From Eukaryota sp. TZLM1-RC (taxonomy: Eukaryota > Metamonada: BaSk clade), in the NCBI GenBank assembly GCA_040285825.1, contig JAUPSS010000004.1, positions 4,719,658-4,783,657 of the forward strand: a stretch of DNA of 64,000 bases, in the 5' to 3' direction. Positions 53,069 to 63,083 of the stretch are shown one piece after another. Below the pieces are notes generated by a model. The model saw only the letters and a list, made by a program, of their open reading frames with translations. It ran no database searches and was not told the DNA's origin. Each line of letters begins with the position of its first letter. Within the stretch, counting starts at the first letter, position 1. The translations under genes were made by a program, and so were the position numbers.

Positions 53069-53204
53069 CTGCGTGGTGAGGTTTCACCTCAAAATATGCT
53101 TTGTCTGTCCATGTGAGTTCTACGTGTGATTCTTTTGGTCATCCCGCTGAACGAATGACAGGGTGAATTTTTTTCATTATATTTATTGATTATTATGGCA
53201 GAAC

Positions 53205-53385
53205 AAAATTGTGTTTTCAATTTTTAAAGCTGTTGTCCCGTTATTATCTTCTGTTTTATTATCTCTAGGTCAATTTATGAAGGAAAAACTTCCAGTCAAT
53301 TCTCTTCGGCTGATTTGGGATACGAAGTTCTTGAATTTGAATTTGTTTAGAAAGGAATAAATTAAATTTTATTTGAAAGAAATTT
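53205..53385 (+). pseudogene. R2-like family B, 3' end only (B4)
   Basis: Same 3' segment as 47030-47215 (TTGTGTTTTCAATT...GCTGTTGTC, TTTATGAAGGAAAAACTTCCAG) with stops in the coding part. It lies head-to-tail with the longer copy that follows at once, about 140 bp after tRNA-Ile. Confidence 0.65.
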
Positions 53386-53389
53386 ACAA

Positions 53390-54440
53390 ACAATAATTTT
53401 CTTAGAGACCTACAAAATGATCTTGATTGTTTGCCCTCGGAAATCTAGAATAAATGTTTTCCCGACAATGTGCAGGAAATACCATCTAGAACACTAGTTA
53501 ATTTGAGGTATTGTGTTAAAAAATTGCAACAAAAGTTAACAATAATTTTTGAAGACTTGGATTTTAATGTTCGTCTTGGCTCGGCCAAAAAAGATCATCC
53601 CGCTTTCGCAAATTTTTTGTTAGATGCCCAAAACAGTTCCTCTTCGTGTTTAATTACTCAGATTCCTCAAATTTATGTTTTCGTTGTTCTATTTGGTTTG
53701 ATAACGTGTCTCATAATTTGATTTGTAAATGTGGATCACAAATTTCTCCAAATCATTTATTCGATTGTAAACATTTGATTACTTTCCGATCAAAAGTTCA
53801 TGATGCAGTAAGAGATCAACTCTATTGTATGTCAAAATCACATAGAATTGTTTCCTATTTAGAACCATTACTTTCCCGTTTGGTTGAAGATTTTTTGAAT
53901 TCGTTTGGTCGAAATAGAGGTGATTTAATGCTTGAAGGTCTTGAAGGTACTACCATTATTACAGATGTGAGATCCACTGATGTCTGTAATGATTTTTTTA
54001 TTCCAATGGCTCAATCAAAATATAGGGACCCCTAACTGTTTCGGAAAAAGCCAAAATTGACAAACAAATATACTGCAAAATTGTTATCCTTGAATGCAGA
54101 ATCGCATACTCGCTATGTCCTCTGTCCATTTGCAGTTTCCCTTCATGGAACACTTGGACCTCTTGCTTTATCTTTTCTGGATGATTTTGTCCAAATTGTG
54201 CAATAACGTACTGGAAGAGTTTTTGACAAGAGATTTTGGCAAATCAGGATTGTATTTTCAATTTTCAAAGGTGTTGTTCCCTTATTATCTTCAACTTTGT
54301 TATCTCTTGGACGCTTTTATGAAAGAAAAACCTCGAGTCAATTCTTCTTGGCTGATTTGGGTTATGAAGACATGGAATTTTAATCTGGTCGTATAGTTTG
54401 TTTTTGTTGGCATAAATAAATTATATTTAAAAGAGGCATT
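53390..54440 (+). pseudogene. R2-like family B, copy B5 (finger, endonuclease, C terminus)
   Basis: 5'-truncated after the RT domain. Frames 53470-53721 and 53646-54035 give VNLRYCVKKLQQKL, the finger C-K-C-X7-H-L-F-D-C and the endonuclease signature GRNRGDLM...TIITDVRS. A stop at 54033-54035 interrupts the KAK-type part, and the C terminus continues to about 54398 (VLCPFAVSLHG, RTGRVFDKRF, YERKTSS). AAATAAATTA lies near 54415. Ends about 65 bp from the 3' end of tRNA-Ser on the opposite strand. Confidence 0.75.
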
Positions 54441-54502
54441 GGAAAGAGTATGGTGAATTGCATACACAAATACATGTATTCCTGCTTTGGCTGTCCAAAA
54501 AC

Positions 54503-54584
54503 CGCGAGAAGTGAGATTCGAACTCACGCGGGGAAACCCCACTTGTTTTCTAGACAAGCGCCATAACCGCTCGGCCATCCTCGC
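54503..54584 (-). tRNA. tRNA-Ser (anticodon AGA)
   Basis: 82 nt, class II with a long variable arm (GTGGGGTTTCCCCGC). Acceptor GCGAGGA/TTCTCGC with discriminator G; anticodon stem CTTGT/ACAAG around loop CTAGAAA; T arm GTGAG-TTCGAAT-CTCAC. A T5 run follows on the minus strand (54496-54500). No intron. Confidence 0.93.
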
Positions 54585-54746
54585 TGACTTTTATATGCAC
54601 CTGGAAATGTAAAGACATATAGTAGTTCATCAATTTCAAAGAAAGAAGAACCTGATCGTTCGCTGGCTTCGCTTCCAAACCTAACTTCTGTTGCTGTCAC
54701 CTCTTTAAAAGATGGGATTAAGTTCCATGTCCTCCCTGATTCTGTT

Positions 54747-55163
54747 ATGGAATTGTTTATTCATAGAACATTTGACTTTCCCAATGCAAAAATCCCACCC
54801 TATCTCCGTAAAATTAGGTTTGGAGAGGCCCCTCTTTTAGGTTTCATTGCTGAACCTATTGAGTTTTCATTCATAACCAAGTTGTCTCAGCAAAAGTATC
54901 TAAAGGAAGTAGCTATTGAAGGTGGACGTCCCATCTTTGATTCATTGTCAGATGCGGAGGTTAATCAATTGAAACAGTTGAAGTGCCGATTCATTTTCAA
55001 TCTATGTGATTGTCAACATCAGAAAGCTGAAGATGATCAGTTTGTTTGTGAAAAGTGTCAAGATGAGATTGAAGCTTGCTTTGCAATTGTTGTGTTGAAT
55101 TCTCTGGTGAGGATTGGCTCATCTAGTTTTTTTAGATTGTTGTTTAAAATATGTTCAAGTTGA
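54747..55163 (+). CDS. unidentified ORF, 138 aa, start uncertain
   Basis: The frame is open upstream to about 54595 without a Met (SLASLPNLTSVAVTSLKDGIKFHVLP), so the true start may be in an upstream exon. Residues 1-90 look globular (FIHRTFDFPNAKIPPYLRKIRF; GFIAEPIEFSFITKLSQQ). C-D-C-Q-H near 87-91 and C-E-K-C near 101-104 could bind zinc. I do not recognise it. The stop is 210 bp before the 3' end of an R2-like dimer, so the gene could be cut by transposon insertion. Confidence 0.4.
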   Translation: MELFIHRTFDFPNAKIPPYLRKIRFGEAPLLGFIAEPIEFSFITKLSQQKYLKEVAIEGGRPIFDSLSDAEVNQLKQLKCRFIFNLCDCQHQKAEDDQFVCEKCQDEIEACFAIVVLNSLVRIGSSSFFRLLFKICSS

Positions 55164-55375
55164 AGTTTGTAATTTACTAAATGGAGAACTTACTTATTGT
55201 TCAGCAAGCAGCATGGCACATAATGAAGTTAGAGAAGTCAACAATATGGGTTGATGATTTCCCATGATCATAACCATTTATTATTGTCACAAAATGGCCC
55301 ATTATGGGGTTCAATTGTTTTAATAATAATGAAACTAAAAAAATAAATTAAAATTATATATAAAATATGAGAATG

Positions 55376-56812
55376 TATTTATTGAATTTGCACACTTAAT
55401 TAAATTAACTCATAACTAATGGGACGACTATCATTGAACCAAGATTTCCTCTACAAAATCTTGATCTGCTTGGTGTCTAGCTAAAACTTCTCTAATTCGA
55501 TTGAAAAACCGAGGTAATCTATTAATAATGGCAAATTGAATCCGTGAACGCCATAAAAAAATATCAAATCTTTTCATTGTTTTTTCTTGCACCATTTTTT
55601 GGAAGTCATCCAAAAAAGTTTCTGCTTCAACTGATAATCTTCCATTTATCGAAAATGGGAAAGCAATAAAAACCAGCTGTGTATTTCTATCGACATTTGC
55701 ATCTTCAATTTCTTTATCATATTTTCTATGTTTTTCTTTTGCTTTAAAGTCCAGAGCAGCCACAGGATTAAGTTTGTTTCTGTGAACCAAAGTATCGTTT
55801 GCAACATTACATGAGACAAAGTCAACAATAGCTTCAGAATTATCAATCCAATCACAGTATACATCACCTCTATCATCAGAACCAAAATTATTCAGAGAAA
55901 GTGTTTCCTTCAGCAGGGGCTCTTTGATACACGATATCCTTGCAGTTTGTGCCATATTGAAAACAGTGTCTCTAACAGCATCATGTAATGAAGAACGATA
56001 AGTTATCAATTTAGAGCAATTCAGAGCATGGCGCAAAGTGAGTTGAAATGAATTCGAACAAATACATTTTTCTTTTGATAATAATTGATTAATGGGGATA
56101 TTAAAATATAATCTCATTTTTGTTACAAATGCTTCATTAGTGGCACACAATCCAAATCTTCGTGGTACAATGGTTACAAAAAGTGAAGAATCTGATGACT
56201 TACTTTCACAAACACCCTTTTCCAATAACAATGAGTGAATATCTTGATTTAAAACAGCCGAGCTGCATATATTACTATAAAGATCATTTTCATACATTCC
56301 AGTCAATCGTTTCTGTAATGTTCGAAGAGTGTACTTCAAATTTAAAACATTCTTTTCTGGAATATTGCCATTGAATGATTGGGGAAAGCATCGACCCCAT
56401 TTTTCTGCATCAATTTTTGAAATTTCTTCATTTAATGCAAAAACAGTGGAACTTTGCGTTGTCATCAATAAATCTTCCCAATCTGCAAATCTTTCGGAAA
56501 ACTCAAAGATTGCATTTCTGCATCCACCAACAAAAGCACACGAGGTAAGAATAGAAGCCTTCGTCCACCCTAAACCGCCATAATGAGGACTAAGGTAAGC
56601 ATGGTCTGGAATTTGGAACATTTTACATCCCAGTAATTGTGACAGAACTTTTGCATGTAATTCATTAAACTTCTGAGCCAAAGGCCTAGTGACAAGAGGA
56701 TTTGTAGATCGAAATATATGATTGAAATTGAAACTAAAACACAGTCTTATAATGGTAAATTTGATGTGTTTTTTTATATCTAAATTCATCATTCGGTCAA
56801 TTTTGTCAGAAA
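55376..56812 (-). repeat. R2-like family A, locus 3 terminal truncated unit
   Basis: Same truncation base (TTTCTGAC at 56812, minus) and same filler to the next unit as in the 11-25 kb array and at 36.8 kb. 3' end CAATAAATA at 55376. Tail EILVQ, as in other terminal units. Confidence 0.92.
55431..56792 (-). CDS. R2-like finger-endonuclease ORF in locus 3 terminal unit, 453 aa
   Basis: Fully open, starting MMNLDIKKHIKF (the parental wording, also seen at 38.2 kb) rather than MLILDIQKHIKF. Finger (C-I-C...HALNC) and endonuclease (RGD, VDF, EKHRKY) are intact. Variants: RNKLNP, SNSFQLT, REVLARHQ. Confidence 0.75.
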   Translation of the reverse strand: MMNLDIKKHIKFTIIRLCFSFNFNHIFRSTNPLVTRPLAQKFNELHAKVLSQLLGCKMFQIPDHAYLSPHYGGLGWTKASILTSCAFVGGCRNAIFEFSERFADWEDLLMTTQSSTVFALNEEISKIDAEKWGRCFPQSFNGNIPEKNVLNLKYTLRTLQKRLTGMYENDLYSNICSSAVLNQDIHSLLLEKGVCESKSSDSSLFVTIVPRRFGLCATNEAFVTKMRLYFNIPINQLLSKEKCICSNSFQLTLRHALNCSKLITYRSSLHDAVRDTVFNMAQTARISCIKEPLLKETLSLNNFGSDDRGDVYCDWIDNSEAIVDFVSCNVANDTLVHRNKLNPVAALDFKAKEKHRKYDKEIEDANVDRNTQLVFIAFPFSINGRLSVEAETFLDDFQKMVQEKTMKRFDIFLWRSRIQFAIINRLPRFFNRIREVLARHQADQDFVEEILVQ

Positions 56813-57594
56813 TACAACGGTATATTTATTGAATTTGCACACTTAATTAAATTAACTTATAACTAATGGGACGACTATCATTGAGCCAAGATTTCCTCTA
56901 CAAAATCTTGATCTGCTTGCTGTCTAGCTAAAGCTTCTCTTATTCGATTGAAAAACCGAGGTAATCTATTAGTAATGGCAAATTGAATCCTTGAACGCCA
57001 TAAAAAAATATCAAATCTTTTCATTGTTTTTTCTTGCACCATTTTTTGGAAGTCATCCAAAAATGTTTCTGCTTCAACTGATAATCTTCCATTTATCGAA
57101 AATGGGAAAGCAATAAAAACCAGCTGTGTATTTCTATCGACATTAGCCTCTTCAATATCTGTATCATATTTTCTATGTTTCTCTTTTGCTTTAAAATCAA
57201 GAGCACTCACAGGATTAAGTTTCCTTCTGTGAACCAAAGTATCATTTGCAACATTACATGAGACAAAGTCAACAATAGCTTCAGAATTATCAATCCAATC
57301 ACAGTATACATCACCTCTATCATCAGAACCAAAATTATTCAGAGAAAGAGTTTCCTTCAGCAGGGGCACTTTGATACACGATATTCTTGCAGTTTGTGCC
57401 ATATTGAAAACAGTGTCTCTAACAGCATCATGTAATGAAGAACGATAAGTTATCAATTTAGAGCAATTCAGAGCATGGCGCAAAGTGAGTTGAGGTGAAT
57501 TCGAACAAATACATTTTTCTTTTGATAATAATTGATTAATGGGGATGTTCAAATATAATCTCATTTTTGTTACAAATGCTTCATTAGTGGCACA
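56813..57594 (-). pseudogene. R2-like family A, locus 3 first unit, strongly 5'-truncated
   Basis: Homology begins at 57594 (ATNEAFVTKMRL) and includes finger, endonuclease and tail ending EILAQ; open to the TGA at 56878. The break point is different from that of the truncated units, while the junction to the next unit is the common one. Confidence 0.88.
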
Positions 57595-58415
57595 AATTAT
57601 TGAAATCAAAAAATTTGCTGATAAATTCAGTTAATTCATTGGTTGTGTTAGTTTTTGCTGTTGTTGTTTATACCGTTTTTGTAAAAATGTTGGACCCGAA
57701 GAGTCTCGGTAGATTGAAATAAGTTCACAGATTCCAATAATTACTTCAGTATAGAAAAGTTACAGCCATACAGACTAGTTCACAAATGATTCTTTAAGCG
57801 GACTAAATGTTTCATTCAGTAACCTGTTGTCCGGAACCCTCTGTTCCTATAATCAACACAATTTGCATAGATACATATAAATGTAATGGATTATTTCAAA
57901 CCGACAAAACAGGTTCAGAGTCAGTAGTGGGCCTTTCATCAAAACATAAAGGTGGTTCAAATCCCCACATTCATGGGTTACATATTGACCAAGGATATCG
58001 AAAAAATTATTTATGATCAAAACAGGCACTGGTAATTGATTTAATAGTATTGGGCAGCGAGTTGCTCTTAGTGACTCCACATAGGAACTTTAAAATTCCA
58101 TATCTATAGTTATTGTTGTTGATGATTTTGTAATGAATTGACATGAAGATATAAATGCTCCAGCATTTTTGTAAATTCAATCAATGCCACAATTGTTTGC
58201 AGATTAAACCTAAACAATAAAGCACAACATTATCATGAGCTTTAAGAAGAAAGCACTGATACTTAGGATTCCTAAATTTGTAACTGTTGCAGTTAACAAT
58301 TTAAAAACCATCCATTAGAGGAGTGTATTGATAAAAATGAAAGAGAATGTACGGAAGGAAACCATTTTAAATGAAAACCCAACTAATAATTACACTTAAA
58401 ATAAACAAAACAAAA
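57595..58415. other. intergenic, AT-rich
   Basis: No convincing gene. Short frames at 57807-58016 and its reverse have no motif. Confidence 0.5.
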
Positions 58416-60590
58416 CTATTGCTTCAAGAGCGACAGACTAGAGCCAATACAAGTTGAAACAGGAAATTTTAACCAAGAATTTGTTAGTGATTCTTCCAAA
58501 ATAACCTTTAAATGCTGCTCGAAATCAGTGGCTACAGCAGTGGGAACTTCAAACACCACCTCATCGTGAATATGTAGTACAGGTCTGGCATTGAAATGAG
58601 CGAGGTGATAATTTGCTGCCAAAAAGGATTTCTTGACCAAGAATGAGGCAAATCCTTGGATAAATGAATTAAAAGCAGATCTTGCAGCTCTTTTCTGCAT
58701 GGCTGGTTTACTGGAAGTAAGATCCATAATGACACGGCGCCTTCCATCAGGAAGAACTACTGTAGGAGGGCTGTGTTGAATGGCACCCATAGTGACTGAC
58801 GAAACCAAATCCTTTAGTCTTGGACAGATCAACGGAGAAAACTCTTGCATGTATTGAGAAGCTTGTTCAACAGAGATTCCAAGTTCCTCTGACAGCTTCT
58901 GTGGCCCTGCTCCATAGACCAAAGCATAGCAGAGACGCTTTGTCAGATTACGCTGAGACTGGTCTATTTGATCGACTTCAGTTGAGAAAAACCTTGAGGC
59001 AATTGAACAATAAACATCAGTGGATGCCGACAAAAGTGAAATCAAAACATCGTCCTTTGAAAGAATGGCCAGCGTTCTAAGCTCCAAATGATGAAAGTCA
59101 GCAGACACGAATGTAAATCCATCCCTTGACTTGAATGAATCACGAACGTCAACAACATTATTATCAACGATGTAAGGTCTTGATGGTAGGTTCTGAAGGT
59201 TTGGGTTTTTGCAGGCAACTCTCCCAGTTTCGGCTGAAGTGAGTGACCACTGCGAATGGATAACAAAAGGGGAGTCAGATTGTTCAGGGATATCTTTAGT
59301 TAATCCGTGAATATAGAATGAATTCAGCTTTGAGAGTTCTCGATGCAAAAGTATCAACTGAATCACTGGGTGTTGATCTTGCAAGAGCTTGAGCATGCGA
59401 TCACTTGTATTCGTTGAGGTTCGTTCACACTGTAACCCATCAGGAAGCTTGCATTTAAGAGTGGAGAACAGCAATGATGATACTTGCTGAGGTGATGATA
59501 ACAAAAATTCTCTACCCACTAAAGAATGGGCTTCTTGTTCAATTTGATTGAGTCTATTTGTGATCACCTGTTGGTGAGCTCGAAGAACATTTGGATAGTG
59601 TAAAATACCAATAAAACTCATTTGGATAAATAATGAATTAATGAGTAAATCTAATAATAAAGAAGGTGGTAACTGTGGACTAAATGACTGAGTAGAGGAT
59701 TGTAAACATTTATTCAAAACAGTGTTCAGGCTGTCTGCATTATCGACGACCAGAAGCTCAGAAAATTGTGACCTGGGTTGACTTGTCGAGAAAGAGGAGA
59801 GCTCTGATAAACAGTCGGTCAAAAAATTCCAAAAATTTGGTGGTATTTGCAGATAGCTAAAACCAAGTATTGAACTAAGTTGCTTTGGTAAAATTTCATT
59901 ACAACAGTGAAACAAAACAATATCAAGGTCTATAATAATAGAGTTCGTGAGACATCGAGAAACCAAGAGAAAGTCGTCTTGGGTCAACTGAAACACGTCA
60001 GCAAGTGTCAGTAAAGTTGAGCTGAATTCATGAGAGATCAAAGGTAAAGTTAAGATGAATGACATGAATTTAAGAAATTTCTGCTTTGAATTGATACAAA
60101 CAGTAAAAGTGACTGGAGAATCAAAAGTGCAAAGATAAAATGTGGCTTGATCAGCTTGGAATTGACAATAGATAGCAAGGGCTTGCTGAGAAACTTCATG
60201 TTCAAATGTTGAAAAAGAGAGTGTTTCACAAAAAGCTGGGTCACTGGGCGATAAAATTGAAACTGAAAGAAAGTCATTGGATGTAACAGAGTTGACAGAA
60301 GAAGAGGATAAAGAACTATCGTTACGACGTTTAAGAGTAGGGGTTGGAGTTAACAAGGTTGAGCAAGGGCTAGAGTTGAGAGAAGCCGTGTTGCTAGCAA
60401 GACGTGAGAACCTGGAACTCCTGTCAGTGGCATTTGGAGTGTGAAGAAGATTTGGCTCACTGGTAGGACAATTTGTTAATGAAGGATCGTCAGGATTGAT
60501 CAAACGCAACGCCTTCTGGTAATAAGACGTCCCAGGAGTTCTGACAACCGGAGGCCGCTCAGTATACGTGAGTACTCGCAAGTTTTGCAT
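58416..60590 (-). CDS. family A DNA polymerase of the POLN/POLQ type, without helicase domain
   Basis: 724 aa. Residues 1-125 are Ser/Pro-rich and probably disordered. 130-290 resemble a degenerate 3'-5' exonuclease-like domain without visible catalytic acids. The polymerase part follows: SAETGRVACKNPNLQNLPSR near 470, motif A DFHHLELRTLAILS near 510, motif B RNLTKRLCYALVYGAG near 562, and motif C LHIHDEVVFEV near 680. The catalytic Asp residues, the motif B Arg/Lys/Tyr and the C-motif His-Asp-Glu are all present. Motif B and the SEELGISVEQA stretch are closest to polymerases theta and nu (translesion and break repair). Usual motif A is DYSQ(I/L)ELR, so HH is a variant. Intronless. Confidence 0.85.
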   Translation of the reverse strand: MQNLRVLTYTERPPVVRTPGTSYYQKALRLINPDDPSLTNCPTSEPNLLHTPNATDRSSRFSRLASNTASLNSSPCSTLLTPTPTLKRRNDSSLSSSSVNSVTSNDFLSVSILSPSDPAFCETLSFSTFEHEVSQQALAIYCQFQADQATFYLCTFDSPVTFTVCINSKQKFLKFMSFILTLPLISHEFSSTLLTLADVFQLTQDDFLLVSRCLTNSIIIDLDIVLFHCCNEILPKQLSSILGFSYLQIPPNFWNFLTDCLSELSSFSTSQPRSQFSELLVVDNADSLNTVLNKCLQSSTQSFSPQLPPSLLLDLLINSLFIQMSFIGILHYPNVLRAHQQVITNRLNQIEQEAHSLVGREFLLSSPQQVSSLLFSTLKCKLPDGLQCERTSTNTSDRMLKLLQDQHPVIQLILLHRELSKLNSFYIHGLTKDIPEQSDSPFVIHSQWSLTSAETGRVACKNPNLQNLPSRPYIVDNNVVDVRDSFKSRDGFTFVSADFHHLELRTLAILSKDDVLISLLSASTDVYCSIASRFFSTEVDQIDQSQRNLTKRLCYALVYGAGPQKLSEELGISVEQASQYMQEFSPLICPRLKDLVSSVTMGAIQHSPPTVVLPDGRRRVIMDLTSSKPAMQKRAARSAFNSFIQGFASFLVKKSFLAANYHLAHFNARPVLHIHDEVVFEVPTAVATDFEQHLKVILEESLTNSWLKFPVSTCIGSSLSLLKQ

Positions 60591-60761
60591 AAAGATTCAA
60601 CAATGCAGGCAATAAAAATCAATTTGTTAAAAACAAAAACGCACATCAATAACTAAAAGAACACATGTTGGTTTATTGTAAACACTACAAGGTGGACACG
60701 TATGTGCAAAAAATGCCCGGTGTTTATGCTAAAAAACTGAATTACAATAATGACAAGACTA

Positions 60762-61173
60762 TTAGAAGCGAAGCTTGGAGAAGAACCACATGTTTTGGCC
60801 GGATCTGTAACGGTCTTCGAATCTGGATCGGATAGTTTTGAGTCCTTCCTCAGGAGATTCAAGAGAAATTTCAGGCATAGGGACATCTAAAACATAACGG
60901 GTGGGCATGAGATGAGTGAAGTTCATGACCTTCAAAAAGGGCTTGACGGAAGTGCGCTTCTTGATAGTTTCCTGTGACATTCCTCTGGTGACTTTGAGAG
61001 GATAACGGTCGATTCCAGCAACGATACAGTGACCATAAGGACGAGTCTTAGTGCCTTGCTCGAAGAGCTTGACAACAACAGCCTTACGACCGGCATACTT
61101 GCCTGAAAGTACAACAACAACTTTACCTGGCTTGAGGCTGCGATCAAAAAGGGGCGTGAACGTACAATTTCAT
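60762..61173 (-). CDS. RPL27: 60S ribosomal protein eL27 (two exons)
   Basis: Exon 1 is 61173-61166 (only 8 nt: ATG AAA TT), the intron 61138-61165 (28 nt, GTACGT...CGCAG) and exon 2 61137-60762. The spliced start reads MKFLKPGKVVVVLSGKYAGR, the eL27 KOW motif. GHCIVAGIDRYPLKVTRGMS, the TSVKPFLKVMNFTHLMPTRY block and the C-terminal signature KTIRSRFEDRY...WFFSKLRF follow. 127 aa against about 136 in other eukaryotes. It shares a 37-bp divergent promoter region with the membrane-protein gene. Confidence 0.95.
61138..61165 (-). other. 28-nt intron in the eL27 gene
   Basis: Splits the third codon (TT/C, Phe). Donor GTACGT, acceptor CGCAG. Splicing gives the canonical eL27 N terminus. Confidence 0.9.
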
Positions 61174-61210
61174 GTTGTGGGAAAAGAAAGACCATTCAAT
61201 AATTCTCTTA
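61174..61210. promoter_or_regulatory. 37-bp divergent promoter region between eL27 and a membrane-protein gene
   Basis: Only 37 bp separate the two start codons, so the transcripts must start within it or overlap the neighbouring coding sequence. No TATA box is evident. Confidence 0.5.
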
Positions 61211-61687
61211 ATGTCCGCCGATGAACCCTCTCCCAGCTCCCTTGCAGCTCGCTTAAGACAACAAGCTCGGTCTCGTAAGACATCTGCTACATCAGATCTT
61301 CTAGAAAAAGTCATTCTCTCAACTGCACTTATTCAAGTTGGACTCTTGTTCTCTATCGAAGTGAGCATTATGAACTCTTTCATACGCCTTACATTACTTC
61401 TTGCAATTTGGGCCAAGTGTTGTTGCTCGGGTTCTGGTCTACTAGTAGCAGGTTGGGTTTTTTTGATTGTTTCACATATCTTAACGGCTCCAGTGATTCC
61501 TGTTGATGTAGCGTTCTTCTTTTTAGGTCCATTCCCCTACCAAACGACTGTTTTGGTAAGTGGAGATTTTGTGCTTTGTCTTTTATCTTTTGCTCTTCTA
61601 TCGTTACGCAACGAACGTCCACAATCGTCCTCGGCATTGTCTGAATATATGGATGAATCTGGTTCACTCATTAGCTCTTTAACTTAG
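61211..61687 (+). CDS. small multi-pass membrane protein, 158 aa
   Basis: A start at the second Met (MSADEPSPSS) is preferred, because the first in-frame Met at 61172 overlaps the eL27 start. The N-terminal 35 residues are hydrophilic and basic (ARLRQQARSRK). About four hydrophobic segments follow: near 39-58, 64-80, 83-102 and 122-138. The tail is Ser-rich. No family recognised; the topology resembles small endomembrane four-helix proteins. Divergent to eL27. Confidence 0.6.
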   Translation: MSADEPSPSSLAARLRQQARSRKTSATSDLLEKVILSTALIQVGLLFSIEVSIMNSFIRLTLLLAIWAKCCCSGSGLLVAGWVFLIVSHILTAPVIPVDVAFFFLGPFPYQTTVLVSGDFVLCLLSFALLSLRNERPQSSSALSEYMDESGSLISSLT

Positions 61688-62479
61688 ATACCATTGATGT
61701 TGCATAGTATTGTTTGGTGACTTTCTCCTGACCATTGTCTACACTTTTTCATGTTCTACAGTTGAATTGTTTATCGTTCCTGCAGCTGCTTTTTATCAAT
61801 GTAACAACTCCTTACAGAGTTTGTGGATTTTCATGGTTTGTTGGACCTTTTGGTTTTAGTGTAAATAAGTTACTTCAAAGTTTTATTTTCTACATCAGCA
61901 TCTGTACAAATTGTCATTTTACAATAACAGGCTCTTTCAACTAAACAACAGTTTTATATCTGTATCCTTCACAATCCTTAACACCAAAGCAAAAAGCTTG
62001 AACGGTATTTTTGAAATCATAGTTGAAAACTGACACAAAATGTGTGATAATTTTTGTTCTTGTAAGTACAAAGGTGCCAAGATACTAGTCTCGACTAAAT
62101 TTCGACCAATTTTCCCTCGCTTGTTGTAGTCATTTTTGTCATACAGTTAATACTATTCTACACGATATACTAACGCAATTACTATATACTATTCATCATC
62201 AACATTTTACAAAGCAAATTTCTATTTTTTATCAACTAAATATGCTAATTGGTCTTAATACAATGAATGAACTTCTTCTTGAAAAGATTCATGATTGTAT
62301 TCATGTCGCTTAACATGTACCATCAAACATCATTAATTGATGTTGTACTGAATTACTATAGATTAGAGGTGATCCTGTGACAGCAACAGATGGTTGTGAG
62401 AAAAGACGTAAATGTTAGATTAACTGATTGCACTTTATGTACGTATTTCAAAGCTTTTGAAAAAGGATAAATAGGGCAA
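61688..62479. other. intergenic, AT-rich
   Basis: A 69-aa hydrophobic frame at 61735-61944 has no support. No RNA gene or repeat recognised. Confidence 0.5.
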
Positions 62480-63010
62480 CTATAAAGTTCGACAAGTAGT
62501 TCCAAGGGGTTTGAGGCAGTGGAGTCAATGCAAAACCTTGTGGAATCGAGATACTAATTCTGCTCTAAATACTCTGGAGGTGGTACATCACGTCAAAAAG
62601 TGAAAACACCACGCAAGGCGTTTCTCAAGTTGTTACAATGTTCCTTTGCAAAGGTGAACTGGTGCAAGATGCTACACCAAAAGATCAATCGAAAAGTTGA
62701 TGGTGAAGTTAAAGTTCACAACGCCTATTTCAGTTGTCCGGAATGTAATCAAGTTTGGTCTAGAGACATTTCTGCATCACTAAATCAGCTAGAAATTGCA
62801 ATTAGTGAGCACTACTATGAACAAGACCAGAAGCGTTCCAGAGACCGCAAAGAAACTGGCTTCAAAGCTATGTATTGTTCAGAGGAGAAATGGGCTCACT
62901 GAGATTGGTGGCCAATTATTCGAGGATTCTAGAACGTCTGTGGACGAACTCACCAAGGATGAAAGTTCTTGGAATAAGTTTGAATGATGCGTGAAGAAAG
63001 TACTAAGTAT
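62480..63010 (+). pseudogene. chimeric Fanzor relic (pieces of two different Fanzor genes)
   Basis: 62487-62575 encodes RGLRQWSQCKTLWNRDTNSALN, a zinc/RuvC-III end of one Fanzor type. It is joined without gap, in another frame, to SGGGTSRQKVKTPRK and the C-terminal half of the type found at 25.4 kb. In this second part the RuvC-II segment (KIGDEYMTSA in the sister copy) is deleted, leaving AKVNWCKML; CPECNQVWSRDISASLN is kept. Homology to the 25.4-kb copy continues to about 63030 (GAATGATGC...GCATTTC). Non-functional. It lies between the membrane-protein gene and SNF8. Confidence 0.68.
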
Positions 63011-63083
63011 GCATTTCGGATGAAAACCACACTAGCAGCAATAATTAGGAGATCTTTTTTGCTCCCAATTTTTAAATCAACTT

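Noticed and set aside
54620-54660. 14-nt intron that would supply a Met to the ORF at 54747
   Set aside because: GTAAAGACATATAG would join an ATG in frame, but 14 nt is shorter than credible spliceosomal introns and no family conservation supports it.
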